Shown here: piece after piece, positions 25,168 to 32,876 of the stretch
Numbering within the stretch: position 1 is the stretch's first letter
How the letters are laid out: each line of letters begins with the position of its first letter
DNA from: an uncultured Clostridia bacterium
Lineage (GTDB): Bacteria; Bacillota; Clostridia; Christensenellales; Borkfalkiaceae
Assembly: GCA_947175485.1 (NCBI GenBank)
Contig: CAMWMZ010000005.1
Span: 1 to 52,834, forward strand
DNA: 52,834 bases
Direction: 5' to 3'
The notes under the pieces: generated by a model
The model's input: only the letters and a program-made list of their open reading frames with translations
Told to the model about the DNA's origin: nothing
Databases searched by the model: none
Position numbers and translations under genes: made by a program

Positions 25168-25291
25168 CAAATATAAAATAATAAACGTTGAAAAAAGCAA
25201 GGGCGGATTTATTTCGCCGATTAAGCTTTATACGGCAAAAACAGAAAAAACGCGCAAAACAACGGCGTTTGTGCGAAACGGAGAATTTTTT

Positions 25292-25735
25292 ATGGCATTA
25301 TACAGCGAAAAGGTCATGGACCATTTTACAAATCCGCGCAACGTAGGCAAAATCGAGGACGCCGACGGAATAGGCGAGGTGGGCAACGCCAAATGCGGCG
25401 ACATAATGAAAATTTATCTTAAAATAGAAAAGGACGTTATAACCGACGTTAAATTCAACACTTTCGGCTGCGGAAGCGCGATAGCTTCTTCTTCTATGGC
25501 GACCGAGCTTATAAAGGGCAAGCCGATTTCCGAGGCTTTGGAGCTTACGAACAAAGCGGTTGCGGAGGCTTTGGACGGATTGCCTGCGCATAAAATGCAC
25601 TGTTCGGTTCTGGCGGAAGAGGCTATAAGGGCGGCGATTAAGGATTATTACGACAAAAACGGAATTTCTTACGACAAATCGCAGTTTCCGGACCCGCACG
25701 ATGAAGAGGAAGAGCATAATTTCGAGCAGGATTAA
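25292..25735 (+). CDS. iscU: Fe-S cluster scaffold protein, IscU/NifU N-terminal type
   Basis: This 147-residue scaffold receives sulfur from IscS and builds clusters. The three conserved cysteines are Cys35 in KCGD, Cys60 in FGCGSA and Cys104 in HCSVLAEEA, with the exchange-promoting Asp37 after the first. The C-terminus adds an acidic/His-rich tail (DPHDEEEEHNFEQD) seen in Clostridial members. The frame is open 156 bases further upstream, but the ATG at 25292 with GGAG eight bases before it gives the canonical MALYSEKVMDHF start. Together with nadA, the IscR-like regulator and iscS it forms an Fe-S module. Confidence 0.95.
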   Translation: MALYSEKVMDHFTNPRNVGKIEDADGIGEVGNAKCGDIMKIYLKIEKDVITDVKFNTFGCGSAIASSSMATELIKGKPISEALELTNKAVAEALDGLPAHKMHCSVLAEEAIRAAIKDYYDKNGISYDKSQFPDPHDEEEEHNFEQD

Positions 25736-25760
25736 AGCTTTTAACTGATTTAAACACGTC

Positions 25761-25802
25761 AACGCCCCCTCGGCGCTTTATCCAAAGCGCCGAGGGGGCG
25801 TT
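25761..25802 (+). terminator. Terminator-like hairpin after iscU
   Basis: A 19-bp stem (AACGCCCCCTCGGCGCTTT and its complement) with a four-base loop. The T-tract is short, so efficiency is uncertain. Confidence 0.75.
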
Positions 25803-25841
25803 TCGGTAAATTATTCCACGTTTTAACAAGCTAAAAAACAG

Positions 25842-25870
25842 TTGATTAATAAATAATGCTGTGATATAAT
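25842..25870 (+). promoter_or_regulatory. Promoter of the glycosyltransferase gene
   Basis: TTGATT (25842-25847), 17 bases, then perfect TATAAT (25865-25870), 40 bases before the TTG start. Confidence 0.8.
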
Positions 25871-25910
25871 TCTATACGGTATAAATTCAACTGTTCCACG
25901 GAGTAACGTT

Positions 25911-27101
25911 TTGGATAAACCGAGGATTATATTCCCGTATACGGAGGCGGGGCTGGGGCATATAATGCCGATGAACAGCATTGCGGACGAGTTTGAAAAG
26001 CTTTACGGCGACAAAGTAGAATGCGTGCGTTCCCAGTTCTTTACCGAAAGCGGGGACAAAAAACTTAAAAAATTCGAAGACCGCTTAAAGGGCGAAGCTT
26101 TAAAATATACGAAACATTCGGCTTACGGATTTTTCGCAACCTTCAATATGGAGTTCTGGCGCGTTAAGCTTTCTACTTGGGCCACAATGACCTTTTTGGT
26201 TTTGGGTTCGCGCAAGCGCGGTTACAGGCATATGGACGAATTGAAGCCCGATATGGTTGTGAGTACGCATTGGGCGACCAATTATTATGCGAGAAAGTGC
26301 AAAGCAAAACCGCTCACTGCCATGTATTGCCCCGACGCGAAAATCAACCCGCTTTTCAGATATCCGTGCGATTTGGTGATGATGTCTAACCCTATGGGGT
26401 ATGAGAGCGCGATTAAGCACCACGGAAAAAGGCTGAACAACGAGAATTTCAAGCTTGTTCCCTTTCTTATAAGGGAAGAGGCTTTCACCGTTTATGAAAA
26501 CAACTGCAACGCTTCCGACAGTAAGGCGGAAACGAGGGAGAAGCTCGGGTTCGATAAGGACAAGTTTACCGTTGTGCTGGCGGAAGGCGGTTACGGCATA
26601 GGCAGAATGGACAAGATATGCAAAATTATTCTTGAACGCGATTTGCCCGTTACGCTTGTGCCTGTTTGCGGCAGAAATTCCGAGCTTTACGAAAAGTTTT
26701 CACAAATGAAATCGAAGGGCAACACCGACTGGCGGCCTATGGGGCTTGTGGACAATATGTTCGAGCTGTTGACCGCGGCAGACCTTTTTTGCGGAAAAAG
26801 CGGCGCGAGCATGACGGCGGAGCCTTGCTTTTTCGGCGTGCCTCAGATTATTACGAAATATGCGACCAACATCGAAATGTACATAGGCAGATATTACGTC
26901 GAGGTTGTCGGGAGCGCATTGAAAATTTTCAAGCCGAGAAAGGTAGTGGATAAAATCGAAGAATTTATCGCCGCGCCCGAAAAGCTTGAACCCATGAAAA
27001 AGGCGGCTATGGCGCAGCACGGAAATTACGGAGCGGAACAGTGCGCGCGGCAGATTTTCGGGCTTTTATGCACCAAATACCCGCAGCTTAAAGAAGAATA
27101 A
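25911..27101 (+). CDS. GT28-type glycosyltransferase, probable glycolipid synthase
   Basis: This 396-residue protein has the two-lobe architecture of the MurG/MGDG-synthase/diacylglycerol glucosyltransferase group. The N-terminal acceptor lobe starts with YTEAGLGHIMP; the C-terminal donor lobe has VVLAEGGYG and the sugar-nucleotide motif KSGASMTAEPCFFGVPQI. It probably transfers a hexose from a UDP-sugar to diacylglycerol or another membrane lipid on the inner face. The start is TTG: CACGGAG is spaced seven bases before it and no ATG is available near the conserved N-terminus. It is monocistronic. The family call is good; donor and acceptor are inferred. Confidence 0.8.
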   Translation: MDKPRIIFPYTEAGLGHIMPMNSIADEFEKLYGDKVECVRSQFFTESGDKKLKKFEDRLKGEALKYTKHSAYGFFATFNMEFWRVKLSTWATMTFLVLGSRKRGYRHMDELKPDMVVSTHWATNYYARKCKAKPLTAMYCPDAKINPLFRYPCDLVMMSNPMGYESAIKHHGKRLNNENFKLVPFLIREEAFTVYENNCNASDSKAETREKLGFDKDKFTVVLAEGGYGIGRMDKICKIILERDLPVTLVPVCGRNSELYEKFSQMKSKGNTDWRPMGLVDNMFELLTAADLFCGKSGASMTAEPCFFGVPQIITKYATNIEMYIGRYYVEVVGSALKIFKPRKVVDKIEEFIAAPEKLEPMKKAAMAQHGNYGAEQCARQIFGLLCTKYPQLKEE

Positions 27102-27116
27102 AGTATTTGAATAATT

Positions 27117-27160
27117 AAACCGCCGCCCGCGCGATAACGCGGGCGGCGGTTTATTTTTTT
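27117..27160 (+). terminator. Intrinsic terminator of the glycosyltransferase gene
   Basis: A 15-bp GC-rich stem (AAACCGCCGCCCGCG and its complement) with a six-base loop, followed by ATTTTTTT. Confidence 0.92.
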
Positions 27161-27270
27161 AATCCGAAATATACCTCGGCAAAGCTTTTTGCAATTCAAA
27201 AGATTTTGAAAGACGGCGCGATGTCATAAGCGGGGACAAGTTTGAATACCTTAATTCAAGAGGTATTTTT

Positions 27271-29913
27271 ATGGCTAATTACTGTTTCGAAGAGGCGGGG
27301 CAGACGCTTTCAAGGCTGAAAACATCAACCCGCGGGCTGAGTGTTGCCGAGGCGAATAAAAGGCTTACGGAATACGGAGCGAACGCTTTGGATAAAGGAA
27401 AGAGCGCGGGGATTTTTAAGCTTTTCTTTTCACAATTCAAAGATTTTATGACCGTACTTTTAATCGCGGCGGCGGCGGTTTCCGGACTGATTGCGTTTTT
27501 ATCCAAGGATAAAAACGATTTGACGGATACCTTTATAATACTTGCGATAATATTTCTTAACGCGGTTGTTGGGACGGTTCAGCAATACCGCGCGGACAAG
27601 GCGATAGAAAATCTGAAAAAGCTTTCTGCAAATTCCTGCAAGGTAAGACGTGAAAACAAGGAATACGTTATACCCTGCGAGGAGCTTACGGTGGGGGATA
27701 TAGTGCTTTTGGAGGAGGGCGACGTTGTGCCTGCGGATTGCCGCGTGGTTGAGTGCAATTCGCTTATGTGCGACGAAAGTGCTTTGACCGGCGAGAGCGC
27801 CGCCGTAGAAAAGAACGAAAAGCGGATACGCGGAAACAAGGTTGCTCTGGGTGCAATGTCTAACACGCTATTCGGCTCTACATACGTTGTGCGGGGAAAT
27901 GCTTCTGCCGTGGTTACTTCGGTTGGCATGGGCACGGAAATGGGAAAAATCGCGGCTATGCTGCAAAACGGAAAGCAGGCGAAAACTCCGCTTGAAAAGA
28001 GCCTTGACAAGCTGGGTAAGATAATTTCCGCGTTTGTTCTGGCGGTTACCGCCGTAATATTTGTAATGGGGATTTTCGTGAGGGAGGACGGAATTCTTAA
28101 AAACTTTATGACATCGGTGGCGATTGCCGTTGCCGCTATTCCCGAAGGTCTGCCTGCCGTTGTGACCATAATCATGGCTATGGGAGTGCAGAAGATGAGC
28201 AAAAAGGGAGTTGTTATAAGGAAGCTGAAATCGGTTGAAACGCTTGGGAGCTGTTCGGTTATATGTTCTGATAAAACCGGAACTTTGACGCAGAACAAGC
28301 TTAAAGTGGTTTCTGCGGTTTGCAACGGAAAAACGCTTTCAATCAACGATATATCGGGGGCAAACGAGAAATTATTGCAATGCATGACCGTTTGCACCAC
28401 GGTGAAGGGAGAAAAGGGGAATTATATAGGCGACCCGACGGAGGTTGCCCTTAGGATATGTGCCGACGAATGCGGATATGCGGCGGATTTTGTGAGGATT
28501 GCGGAAGAGCCTTTCACTTCAGAACGTAAAATGATGTCTGTCGCCGCGGAAATATGCGGAGAGAAGATTACCTTTACAAAGGGTGCGCCGGATATTCTTA
28601 TAAAGCGTTGCGAAAAGATATTGACCGATGGCGGAATTAAACCGTTCGGCGATAAGCAAAAAGCGGCCGTGCTTGCCGATAACGACAAAATGTCTGACGA
28701 GGCTTTGCGCGTATTGGGGTTTGCATATGCGCCGTTTAACGGAAAAATTGCCGAAGAAGGCTTGATATTCGTAGGTCTTTGCGGAATGGTTGACGGGCTG
28801 AAAGAAGGCGCGGGGGAGGCTGTTACCGAGTGCAAGACGGCGGGAGTTTCCACGGTTATGATAACGGGCGACCATGTGCGGACGGCGTTTTCGATAGCGA
28901 AAAAGCTTAATATAGCCGAGGATATGCGCGAGGTAATGACCGGTGAAGAGCTTGACGCTCTTCCCGAAAGCGAACGGGATAACGCGATTGAAAACTGCCG
29001 TGTGTTCGCGCGGGTGTCTCCCAAGCACAAAAACATTATAGTACAGTCGTTGCAAAGGCGGGGCAAAGTAGTTGCAATGACGGGCGACGGAATAAACGAC
29101 GCGCCGAGCATAAAGAGCGCTGACATAGGAATATCTATGGGAATTTCCGGAACGGACGTTACCAAAAGCGCTTCCGACATGGTGATTACCGATGATAATT
29201 TCACCACCATAGTTTCTGCGGTTAAGGAAGGGCGGAGGATTTCTGCGAATATCAAAAAGACGATACAGTTCTTTCTTTCCACAAATCTTGCGGAAGTGCT
29301 GGCGATTTTGATTGCCTCTTTGTTTTTGTTCAAGTTCGACTTTTTGTTATCCACTCAGCTTTTGTGGCTTAACCTTATAACGGACAGCTTCCCCGTTTTG
29401 GCGCTTGGTATGGAAAAAGCGGACGACGACGTTATGAACCGCCCGCCCGAACGTGCGGAGAAGAGTTTGTTTTCAAAAACTTCTCTTTGTTCGATAGCCG
29501 TTTTCGGTGCGTACATGACGGCGGTGACGATAGGGGTGTTTGTAATTGCCCTAAACATATGGGGCAATGAAGTTGCTACGACAATGACTTTTATGACGAT
29601 ATCGTTTTTGGAATTGTTTCAGTCGTTCAATATCCGTTCGGAAAGGCAATCAGCGTTCAGACATTTCTTTTCAAACAAAATTCTGCTTGCAACGGTAGCG
29701 GCGGGAGTGGTTTTAAACATTTTGCTGTGCGTAAGTCCGCTTTCGGTTGCGTTCGGGCTTGTAAAGCTTAGCGCCGGACAATGGGCGGTTGCGGTTGGAG
29801 CGGCGCTTTCAGTAATTCCGTTGGGGGAAATTTATAAGCTTGCTTTAAGAAGCTGCACAAGAAGAAAACCGCGTTGTTTTAAGTATATGGCGGGGGCAAA
29901 GGTTAAAAATTAA
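27271..29913 (+). CDS. P2-type cation-transporting ATPase, probable Ca2+ pump
   Basis: This 880-residue pump has the whole P-type ATPase plan: actuator motif LTGES, ion-site helix AIPEGLPAVV, phosphorylation site Asp334 in SDKTGTLTQ, MITGDH, hinge GDGINDAPS, and C-terminal helices with LLWLNLITDSFPVLALGMEKAD. The PEGLP motif, length and N-terminal cation-ATPase domain fit SERCA/PMCA-like bacterial Ca2+ exporters; Mn2+ or Na+/K+-like relatives cannot be excluded. The start has AAGAGG, but this sequence lies in the 3' arm of a 7-bp stem (AATACCT 27245-27251 with AGGTATT 27261-27267), which may lower or tune initiation. No promoter of high quality is seen in the 110 bases after the preceding terminator. 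Confidence 0.92.
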   Translation: MANYCFEEAGQTLSRLKTSTRGLSVAEANKRLTEYGANALDKGKSAGIFKLFFSQFKDFMTVLLIAAAAVSGLIAFLSKDKNDLTDTFIILAIIFLNAVVGTVQQYRADKAIENLKKLSANSCKVRRENKEYVIPCEELTVGDIVLLEEGDVVPADCRVVECNSLMCDESALTGESAAVEKNEKRIRGNKVALGAMSNTLFGSTYVVRGNASAVVTSVGMGTEMGKIAAMLQNGKQAKTPLEKSLDKLGKIISAFVLAVTAVIFVMGIFVREDGILKNFMTSVAIAVAAIPEGLPAVVTIIMAMGVQKMSKKGVVIRKLKSVETLGSCSVICSDKTGTLTQNKLKVVSAVCNGKTLSINDISGANEKLLQCMTVCTTVKGEKGNYIGDPTEVALRICADECGYAADFVRIAEEPFTSERKMMSVAAEICGEKITFTKGAPDILIKRCEKILTDGGIKPFGDKQKAAVLADNDKMSDEALRVLGFAYAPFNGKIAEEGLIFVGLCGMVDGLKEGAGEAVTECKTAGVSTVMITGDHVRTAFSIAKKLNIAEDMREVMTGEELDALPESERDNAIENCRVFARVSPKHKNIIVQSLQRRGKVVAMTGDGINDAPSIKSADIGISMGISGTDVTKSASDMVITDDNFTTIVSAVKEGRRISANIKKTIQFFLSTNLAEVLAILIASLFLFKFDFLLSTQLLWLNLITDSFPVLALGMEKADDDVMNRPPERAEKSLFSKTSLCSIAVFGAYMTAVTIGVFVIALNIWGNEVATTMTFMTISFLELFQSFNIRSERQSAFRHFFSNKILLATVAAGVVLNILLCVSPLSVAFGLVKLSAGQWAVAVGAALSVIPLGEIYKLALRSCTRRKPRCFKYMAGAKVKN

Positions 29914-29930
29914 TACGTTTTAATATAAAA

Positions 29931-29964
29931 GCCCCCTCATTGTGAGGGGGCGGAATTTTATTTT
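29931..29964 (+). terminator. Intrinsic terminator of the P-type ATPase gene
   Basis: A 9-bp stem (GCCCCCTCA/TGAGGGGGC) with a three-base loop, followed by an A/T-rich stretch. Confidence 0.82.
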
Positions 29965-29978
29965 TATATTGAAAACGC

Positions 29979-30007
29979 TTGCCAAGACGGGCGGCTGTTG
30001 TTATAAT
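29979..30007 (+). promoter_or_regulatory. Promoter of tRNA-Val
   Basis: TTGCCA (29979-29984) and TATAAT (30002-30007) are 17 bases apart, 12 bases before the mature 5' end. Confidence 0.75.
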
Positions 30008-30018
30008 ATAAACGCTTT

Positions 30019-30095
<77 letters not shown>

Positions 30096-30204
30096 AAGGA
30101 AGCCGGTAAGGAGTTTATCTTATCGGCTTTTTGTTTTATTTGAACGGCGCGATTTGACGTGCGGGGTTAAATGAAAATTTGGCTTTAATCAAGGGGTAAA
30201 TTTC

Positions 30205-30236
30205 TTGACAATTATCAACCTTTAATATATTATAAT
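30205..30236 (+). promoter_or_regulatory. Promoter of the tRNA-Ala pair
   Basis: A perfect TTGACA (30205-30210) is followed by overlapping -10 candidates, TATTAT (30228-30233, 17-base spacer) and TATAAT (30231-30236), just upstream of tRNA-Ala(GGC). Confidence 0.7.
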
Positions 30237-30252
30237 ATACGTTTGTGAATTC

Positions 30253-30328
30253 GGGGTTATGGCGCAGTTGGTAGCGCGTTTGAATGGCATTCAAAAGGTC
30301 ATCGGTTCGAACCCGATTAGCTCCACCA
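30253..30328 (+). tRNA. tRNA-Ala (GGC), CCA encoded
   Basis: Acceptor GGGGTTA pairs with TAGCTCC and includes the alanine identity pair G3-U70. The anticodon loop ATGGCAT carries GGC. The T-loop is GGTTCGAACC and the CCA is encoded. Confidence 0.96.
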
Positions 30329-30336
30329 AATATTTC

Positions 30337-30412
30337 GGGGATATAGCACAGTTGGTAGCGCGATACGTTCGCAACGTATAGGTCAGGGGTTCGAATCCCC
30401 TTATCTCCACCA
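30337..30412 (+). tRNA. tRNA-Ala (CGC), CCA encoded
   Basis: Acceptor GGGGATA pairs with TATCTCC, again with G3-U70. The anticodon stem ATACG/CGTAT encloses TTCGCAA, giving anticodon CGC for GCG codons. It lies eight bases after tRNA-Ala(GGC) and is probably cotranscribed. Confidence 0.95.
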
Positions 30413-30417
30413 CCACA

Positions 30418-30462
30418 GGAGCAGTTGAACACCAAGGGTTCGCCTTTGGCGTCCGCGGCTCC
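30418..30462 (+). other. Structured element with UUCG-capped hairpin after the tRNA pair
   Basis: CCAAGGG-TTCG-CCTTTGG (30432-30449) forms a 7-bp stem with a stable UUCG tetraloop. It is flanked by GGAGC and GCTCC, which can pair around it. There is no T-tract. It may be a 3' processing structure of the tRNA transcript or a remnant of another RNA gene. Confidence 0.4.
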
Positions 30463-30510
30463 GCCAATAAAAATCTAAAGCAATTGCTTTGTATAAATAA
30501 AGACGTTATT

Positions 30511-30975
30511 ATGGAACATTTGTTTGATGATATTTTAGAAAAAAACGAGCAAATCATAAAAATTATCAAGCCGTCTAAAAGTAGATATACGAAAGCTATG
30601 TTTGCTCCTTTTATTATTCCTATATTTTGGCCGCACTTGATTTTAATTTTGGTCGTAACATTGTTTACATTTCCGTTTATCTATATGCACGGCTATAAAA
30701 ATTTATATTATGCCTATACTAATAAGCGTTTGATAGTGCGGAAAGGAATGATAGGCGTTGACTACCGTTCGCTTGACTTTAAGAATATTACCGCATCGTC
30801 CGTTGCAGTCGATTTGTTCGACAAAGGCAAAAAGGCAACGACCGGCACTATATCTTTTAGCAGCCCTACCAGTTCTATAAAGTTTCAATACGTTGAAAAT
30901 CCCTACGACTTGTTGAGAGAGATTAGAGAGCATATAGATTCTATAAACGAAAATGCAAATAGCGAAAATAACTGA
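30511..30975 (+). CDS. Membrane protein with bacterial PH (bPH2/YdbS-like) domain
   Basis: This 154-residue protein has a short N-terminal region, two adjacent transmembrane helices (about residues 28-62, AMFAPFIIPIFWPHLIL), then a domain beginning YYAYTNKRLIVRKGMIGVDY. That is characteristic of the bPH2/YdbS-type PH fold fixed to the membrane. Such proteins have poorly known functions in envelope homeostasis. The ATG is chosen over an in-frame TTG at 30484 because the protein then starts MEHLFDDIL; the ribosome site is weak in both cases. It directly follows the tRNA-Ala pair and starts the AT-richer accessory stretch. Confidence 0.72.
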   Translation: MEHLFDDILEKNEQIIKIIKPSKSRYTKAMFAPFIIPIFWPHLILILVVTLFTFPFIYMHGYKNLYYAYTNKRLIVRKGMIGVDYRSLDFKNITASSVAVDLFDKGKKATTGTISFSSPTSSIKFQYVENPYDLLREIREHIDSINENANSENN

Positions 30976-30996
30976 ACACCCCTGAATTAAAATTTT

Positions 30997-31021
30997 AAAC
31001 CGCTAATATAGCGGTTTTTTT
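30997..31021 (+). terminator. Intrinsic terminator of the PH-domain gene
   Basis: AAACCGC/GCGGTTT stem with a seven-base loop, then a T-run. Confidence 0.88.
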
Positions 31022-31166
31022 ATTGCAATTGCAAAGTGGATAAACCGTCTTTAACTTTTGTTGCTTTTTTGGTTTTTGCCAGACGAATAGCAAGTTCGGC
31101 TTTAATGATGGTAAAGCGTTCTCTGCTGAGATTTACCCTGTGCAAAATGATAAATGATTGATGATA
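31020..31166 (-). pseudogene. Open minus-strand fragment, possible gene remnant
   Basis: Read on the minus strand, a frame of about 48 codons with no clear start ends at a TAA (31020-31022). It includes LSRERFTIIKAELAIRLAKT, a helical, basic, protein-like segment. No ribosome site or complete domain is present. I treat it as a possible decayed gene or dispersed-element remnant; a chance frame is also possible. Confidence 0.25.
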
Positions 31167-31292
31167 ACACTCGTTTTGGTAACAGATATGCACAATGATG
31201 GTAAACGCGGATATAAAACAGCGGAAGAACTCGGAATATCACCCGCAATGGTATCGGAAATCTTAAAGGAGCATAGGGAAAGCAAATCGTAA
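31161..31292 (+). pseudogene. Short ORF with helix-turn-helix, likely remnant
   Basis: This 43-codon frame encodes KTAEELGISPAMVSEILKEH, which has the spacing of a DNA-binding helix-turn-helix of the resolvase or transposase type. No strong ribosome site precedes it, and a strong terminator follows at 31351-31390, as if the 3' end of a lost gene had survived. It could instead be a very small regulator. Confidence 0.35.
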
Positions 31293-31350
31293 GACACTGG
31301 AATTATTTATATAATTCGTTTTAGGTTACTATTTTACTGCCAAAGGTTAC

Positions 31351-31390
31351 AAACACGCACACTTTTCAGAAGTGTGCGTGTTTGTTTTTT
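31351..31390 (+). terminator. Strong intrinsic terminator
   Basis: A perfect 14-bp stem (AAACACGCACACTT and its complement), five-base loop and GTTTTTT. The only upstream coding candidate is the short helix-turn-helix frame. Confidence 0.92.
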
Positions 31391-31403
31391 AATTGTAATA
31401 TTG

Positions 31404-31432
31404 TTGAAAAAACGGTCAGTCATTGATATAAT
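31404..31432 (+). promoter_or_regulatory. Promoter with long leader ahead of the ferredoxin
   Basis: TTGAAA (31404-31409), 17 bases, perfect TATAAT (31427-31432). The next confident start codon is about 230 bases away. The leader contains hairpins (TAGTTT with AAACTA near 31450; CGGCAAA with TTTGCCG near 31525) and one short membrane-type frame. Confidence 0.75.
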
Positions 31433-31508
31433 ATAAATAACCAAATATAGTTTCAAATTTAAACTATTTGATTTTATTTTCGTCAAACGGAAAGTAAATC
31501 GAAAAAGC

Positions 31509-31646
31509 ATGCGGATTAAAAACCGGCAAAAGTTTGCCGTTAAAACTTATCAAAGCTTATTTGTTATAAGTGCGGTCATTAGCTTTATTGTTATCAAATC
31601 CTTGAAATGGCAAACGGGAAAAGTAAAATCGTTTGAATATATTTAA
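31509..31646 (+). CDS. Possible 45-residue membrane microprotein
   Basis: This short frame encodes a basic N-terminus, a single hydrophobic helix (SLFVISAVISFIVIKSL) and a basic tail. It lies downstream of a strong promoter and 15 bases before the ferredoxin start. The ribosome site (GAAAAAG) is weak. I do not recognise it. It could be a real small membrane protein, a regulatory leader peptide, or chance. Confidence 0.35.
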   Translation: MRIKNRQKFAVKTYQSLFVISAVISFIVIKSLKWQTGKVKSFEYI

Positions 31647-31661
31647 ATAAAGGAGAAAATT

Positions 31662-31853
31662 ATGTCAAAAATGCTTACGTTGATTAAGGACAACTGTCCG
31701 CAAAACCACCCTTGCCCCGCGGTTAAGGTGTGCCCCGTCGGCGCGCTCTCGCAAAACGGCTTTGACGCGCCCTCGATAAATCACGACAAGTGTATAAAAT
31801 GCGGCAAATGTTCCAGCTTCTGTCCTAAGAAAGCCTTGGTTCTTAAAATGTAA
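31662..31853 (+). CDS. Small 4Fe-4S ferredoxin-like protein
   Basis: This 63-residue protein has two cysteine clusters: CPQNHPCPAVKVCPVGAL, a variant first motif, and CIKCGKCSSFCPKKAL, a classical CxxCxxCxxxCP motif. It should carry one or two [4Fe-4S] clusters and serve as an electron carrier. AAAGGAG lies six bases before the ATG. The first motif has the form found in small ferredoxin-like proteins linked to redox-active membrane or radical enzymes. No partner enzyme is adjacent, so the reaction it serves is unknown. Confidence 0.88.
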   Translation: MSKMLTLIKDNCPQNHPCPAVKVCPVGALSQNGFDAPSINHDKCIKCGKCSSFCPKKALVLKM

Positions 31854-31930
31854 AGCTGCAAAATAGATATTGAAAAACGAAACCGCCGAATATTGTTGCG
31901 GGTTTAAAGCGGGAGCGAAAAAATAATAAG

Positions 31931-32362
31931 ATGAATTGGTTTAATTATTACGGACTTGCAATAATGGCGGTTATTATGATACCGAATATCGTTTACTCCA
32001 TAAAGCATAAGGACAACGATTCCGATACCTATAAGAATAAGATTGTTACCGTTGCGGAACAAATCGGCAGATACGGCTGTTTTGTTTTTATGATATTCAA
32101 TATTCCGTACACATACTTTAACTTTTGGTTCGATTATGCGCTTACGGTTTATTTGTCCGTAAACGGTGCGTTGTGTCTTGCGTATTTTATATTTTGGATA
32201 ATATGTTGGAACAAAAACGGTAAATTAAAAGCGTTGTCGCTTTCAATAATTCCGTCGTGCATATTCCTGTTCAGCGGCATTGCTTTGGCAAACATTCCGT
32301 TGATTTTCTTTTCCGTACTATTTGCAGTGTTCCATATTTTTATAAGCTATAAAAATTCGTAA
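31931..32362 (+). CDS. Four-helix membrane protein of unknown function
   Basis: This 143-residue protein has four hydrophobic segments (about residues 5-22, 47-67, 73-95 and 105-138) and a motif-poor, aromatic-rich sequence (MNWFNYYGL start; FNIPYTYFNFWFDY in the second helix). It resembles uncharacterised small membrane proteins found scattered in Clostridia. It begins 77 bases after the ferredoxin stop, with a GGGAGCG site about ten bases before the ATG. No conserved polar residues suggest catalysis. Function unknown. Confidence 0.68.
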   Translation: MNWFNYYGLAIMAVIMIPNIVYSIKHKDNDSDTYKNKIVTVAEQIGRYGCFVFMIFNIPYTYFNFWFDYALTVYLSVNGALCLAYFIFWIICWNKNGKLKALSLSIIPSCIFLFSGIALANIPLIFFSVLFAVFHIFISYKNS

Positions 32363-32443
32363 AACGTGCTTTATGCCGTAAATAATATTTGATTACCTGA
32401 TTAAAACCTTTATAATATTTTAAGAGATAAGAGGCAATAAGCT

Positions 32444-32851
32444 ATGGATGATTGGCAAAAATTATATAAATCCGCAAAGAAAGTTCAAAATTATCGCATT
32501 TTATCGCCGTTTATTGAAGTCGGCGGGGTTGCCGCCGCCGTTCTTACTCAAAACGGAAATATATATACGGGCATTTGTATCGATACGGCGAGCAGCCTCG
32601 GTATGTGCGCCGAGCGTAACGCAATAGCAAATATGCTTACGAACGGCGAAAGCGAAATACGTAAGGTTCTTGCAATTACGTCTGATGGAAAAGCTTCTTC
32701 TCCATGCGGTGCTTGTAGAGAATTTATGATGCAATTATCTCCGAACGGCGGCGATATCGAAATATTGATAGATTATGAGAGCCGAAAAACCGTATTATTA
32801 AAAGACTTAACGCCCGATTGGTGGGGTGCTGATAGATATAAGCAATTATAG
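32444..32851 (+). CDS. Cytidine deaminase-family protein
   Basis: This 135-residue protein has the zinc-binding and catalytic motifs of the cytidine deaminase superfamily: CAERNAI (zinc-ligand Cys and proton-shuttle Glu) and PCGACR (two zinc-ligand Cys). The length and the all-Cys ligand set fit tetrameric Cdd or the blasticidin-S-deaminase-like branch. It should deaminate cytidine/deoxycytidine or a related nucleoside. AAGAGG precedes the ATG. The pyrimidine salvage partners that usually flank housekeeping cdd are absent, so this may be an accessory paralogue with a drug- or nucleoside-detoxifying role; that is inference. Confidence 0.85.
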   Translation: MDDWQKLYKSAKKVQNYRILSPFIEVGGVAAAVLTQNGNIYTGICIDTASSLGMCAERNAIANMLTNGESEIRKVLAITSDGKASSPCGACREFMMQLSPNGGDIEILIDYESRKTVLLKDLTPDWWGADRYKQL

Positions 32852-32876
32852 ACTAATAGTTTTTTGGAGTTGTTAA

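Noticed and set aside
25136..25291. 52-residue N-terminal extension of IscU
   Set aside because: It overlaps iscS, lacks a ribosome site and would precede the canonical MALYSEKVMDHF start, which has its own GGAG.
27579..29354. Two long minus-strand frames (273 and 310 codons) opposite the P-type ATPase
   Set aside because: Serine/Thr-rich translations typical of antisense shadows; the plus strand encodes an intact pump.
30136..30569. Minus-strand frames across the tRNA genes, with GFEPLTY- and GIRTPDL-like peptides
   Set aside because: These are the well-known false proteins read from the antisense of tRNA genes. The tRNAs account for the sequence.
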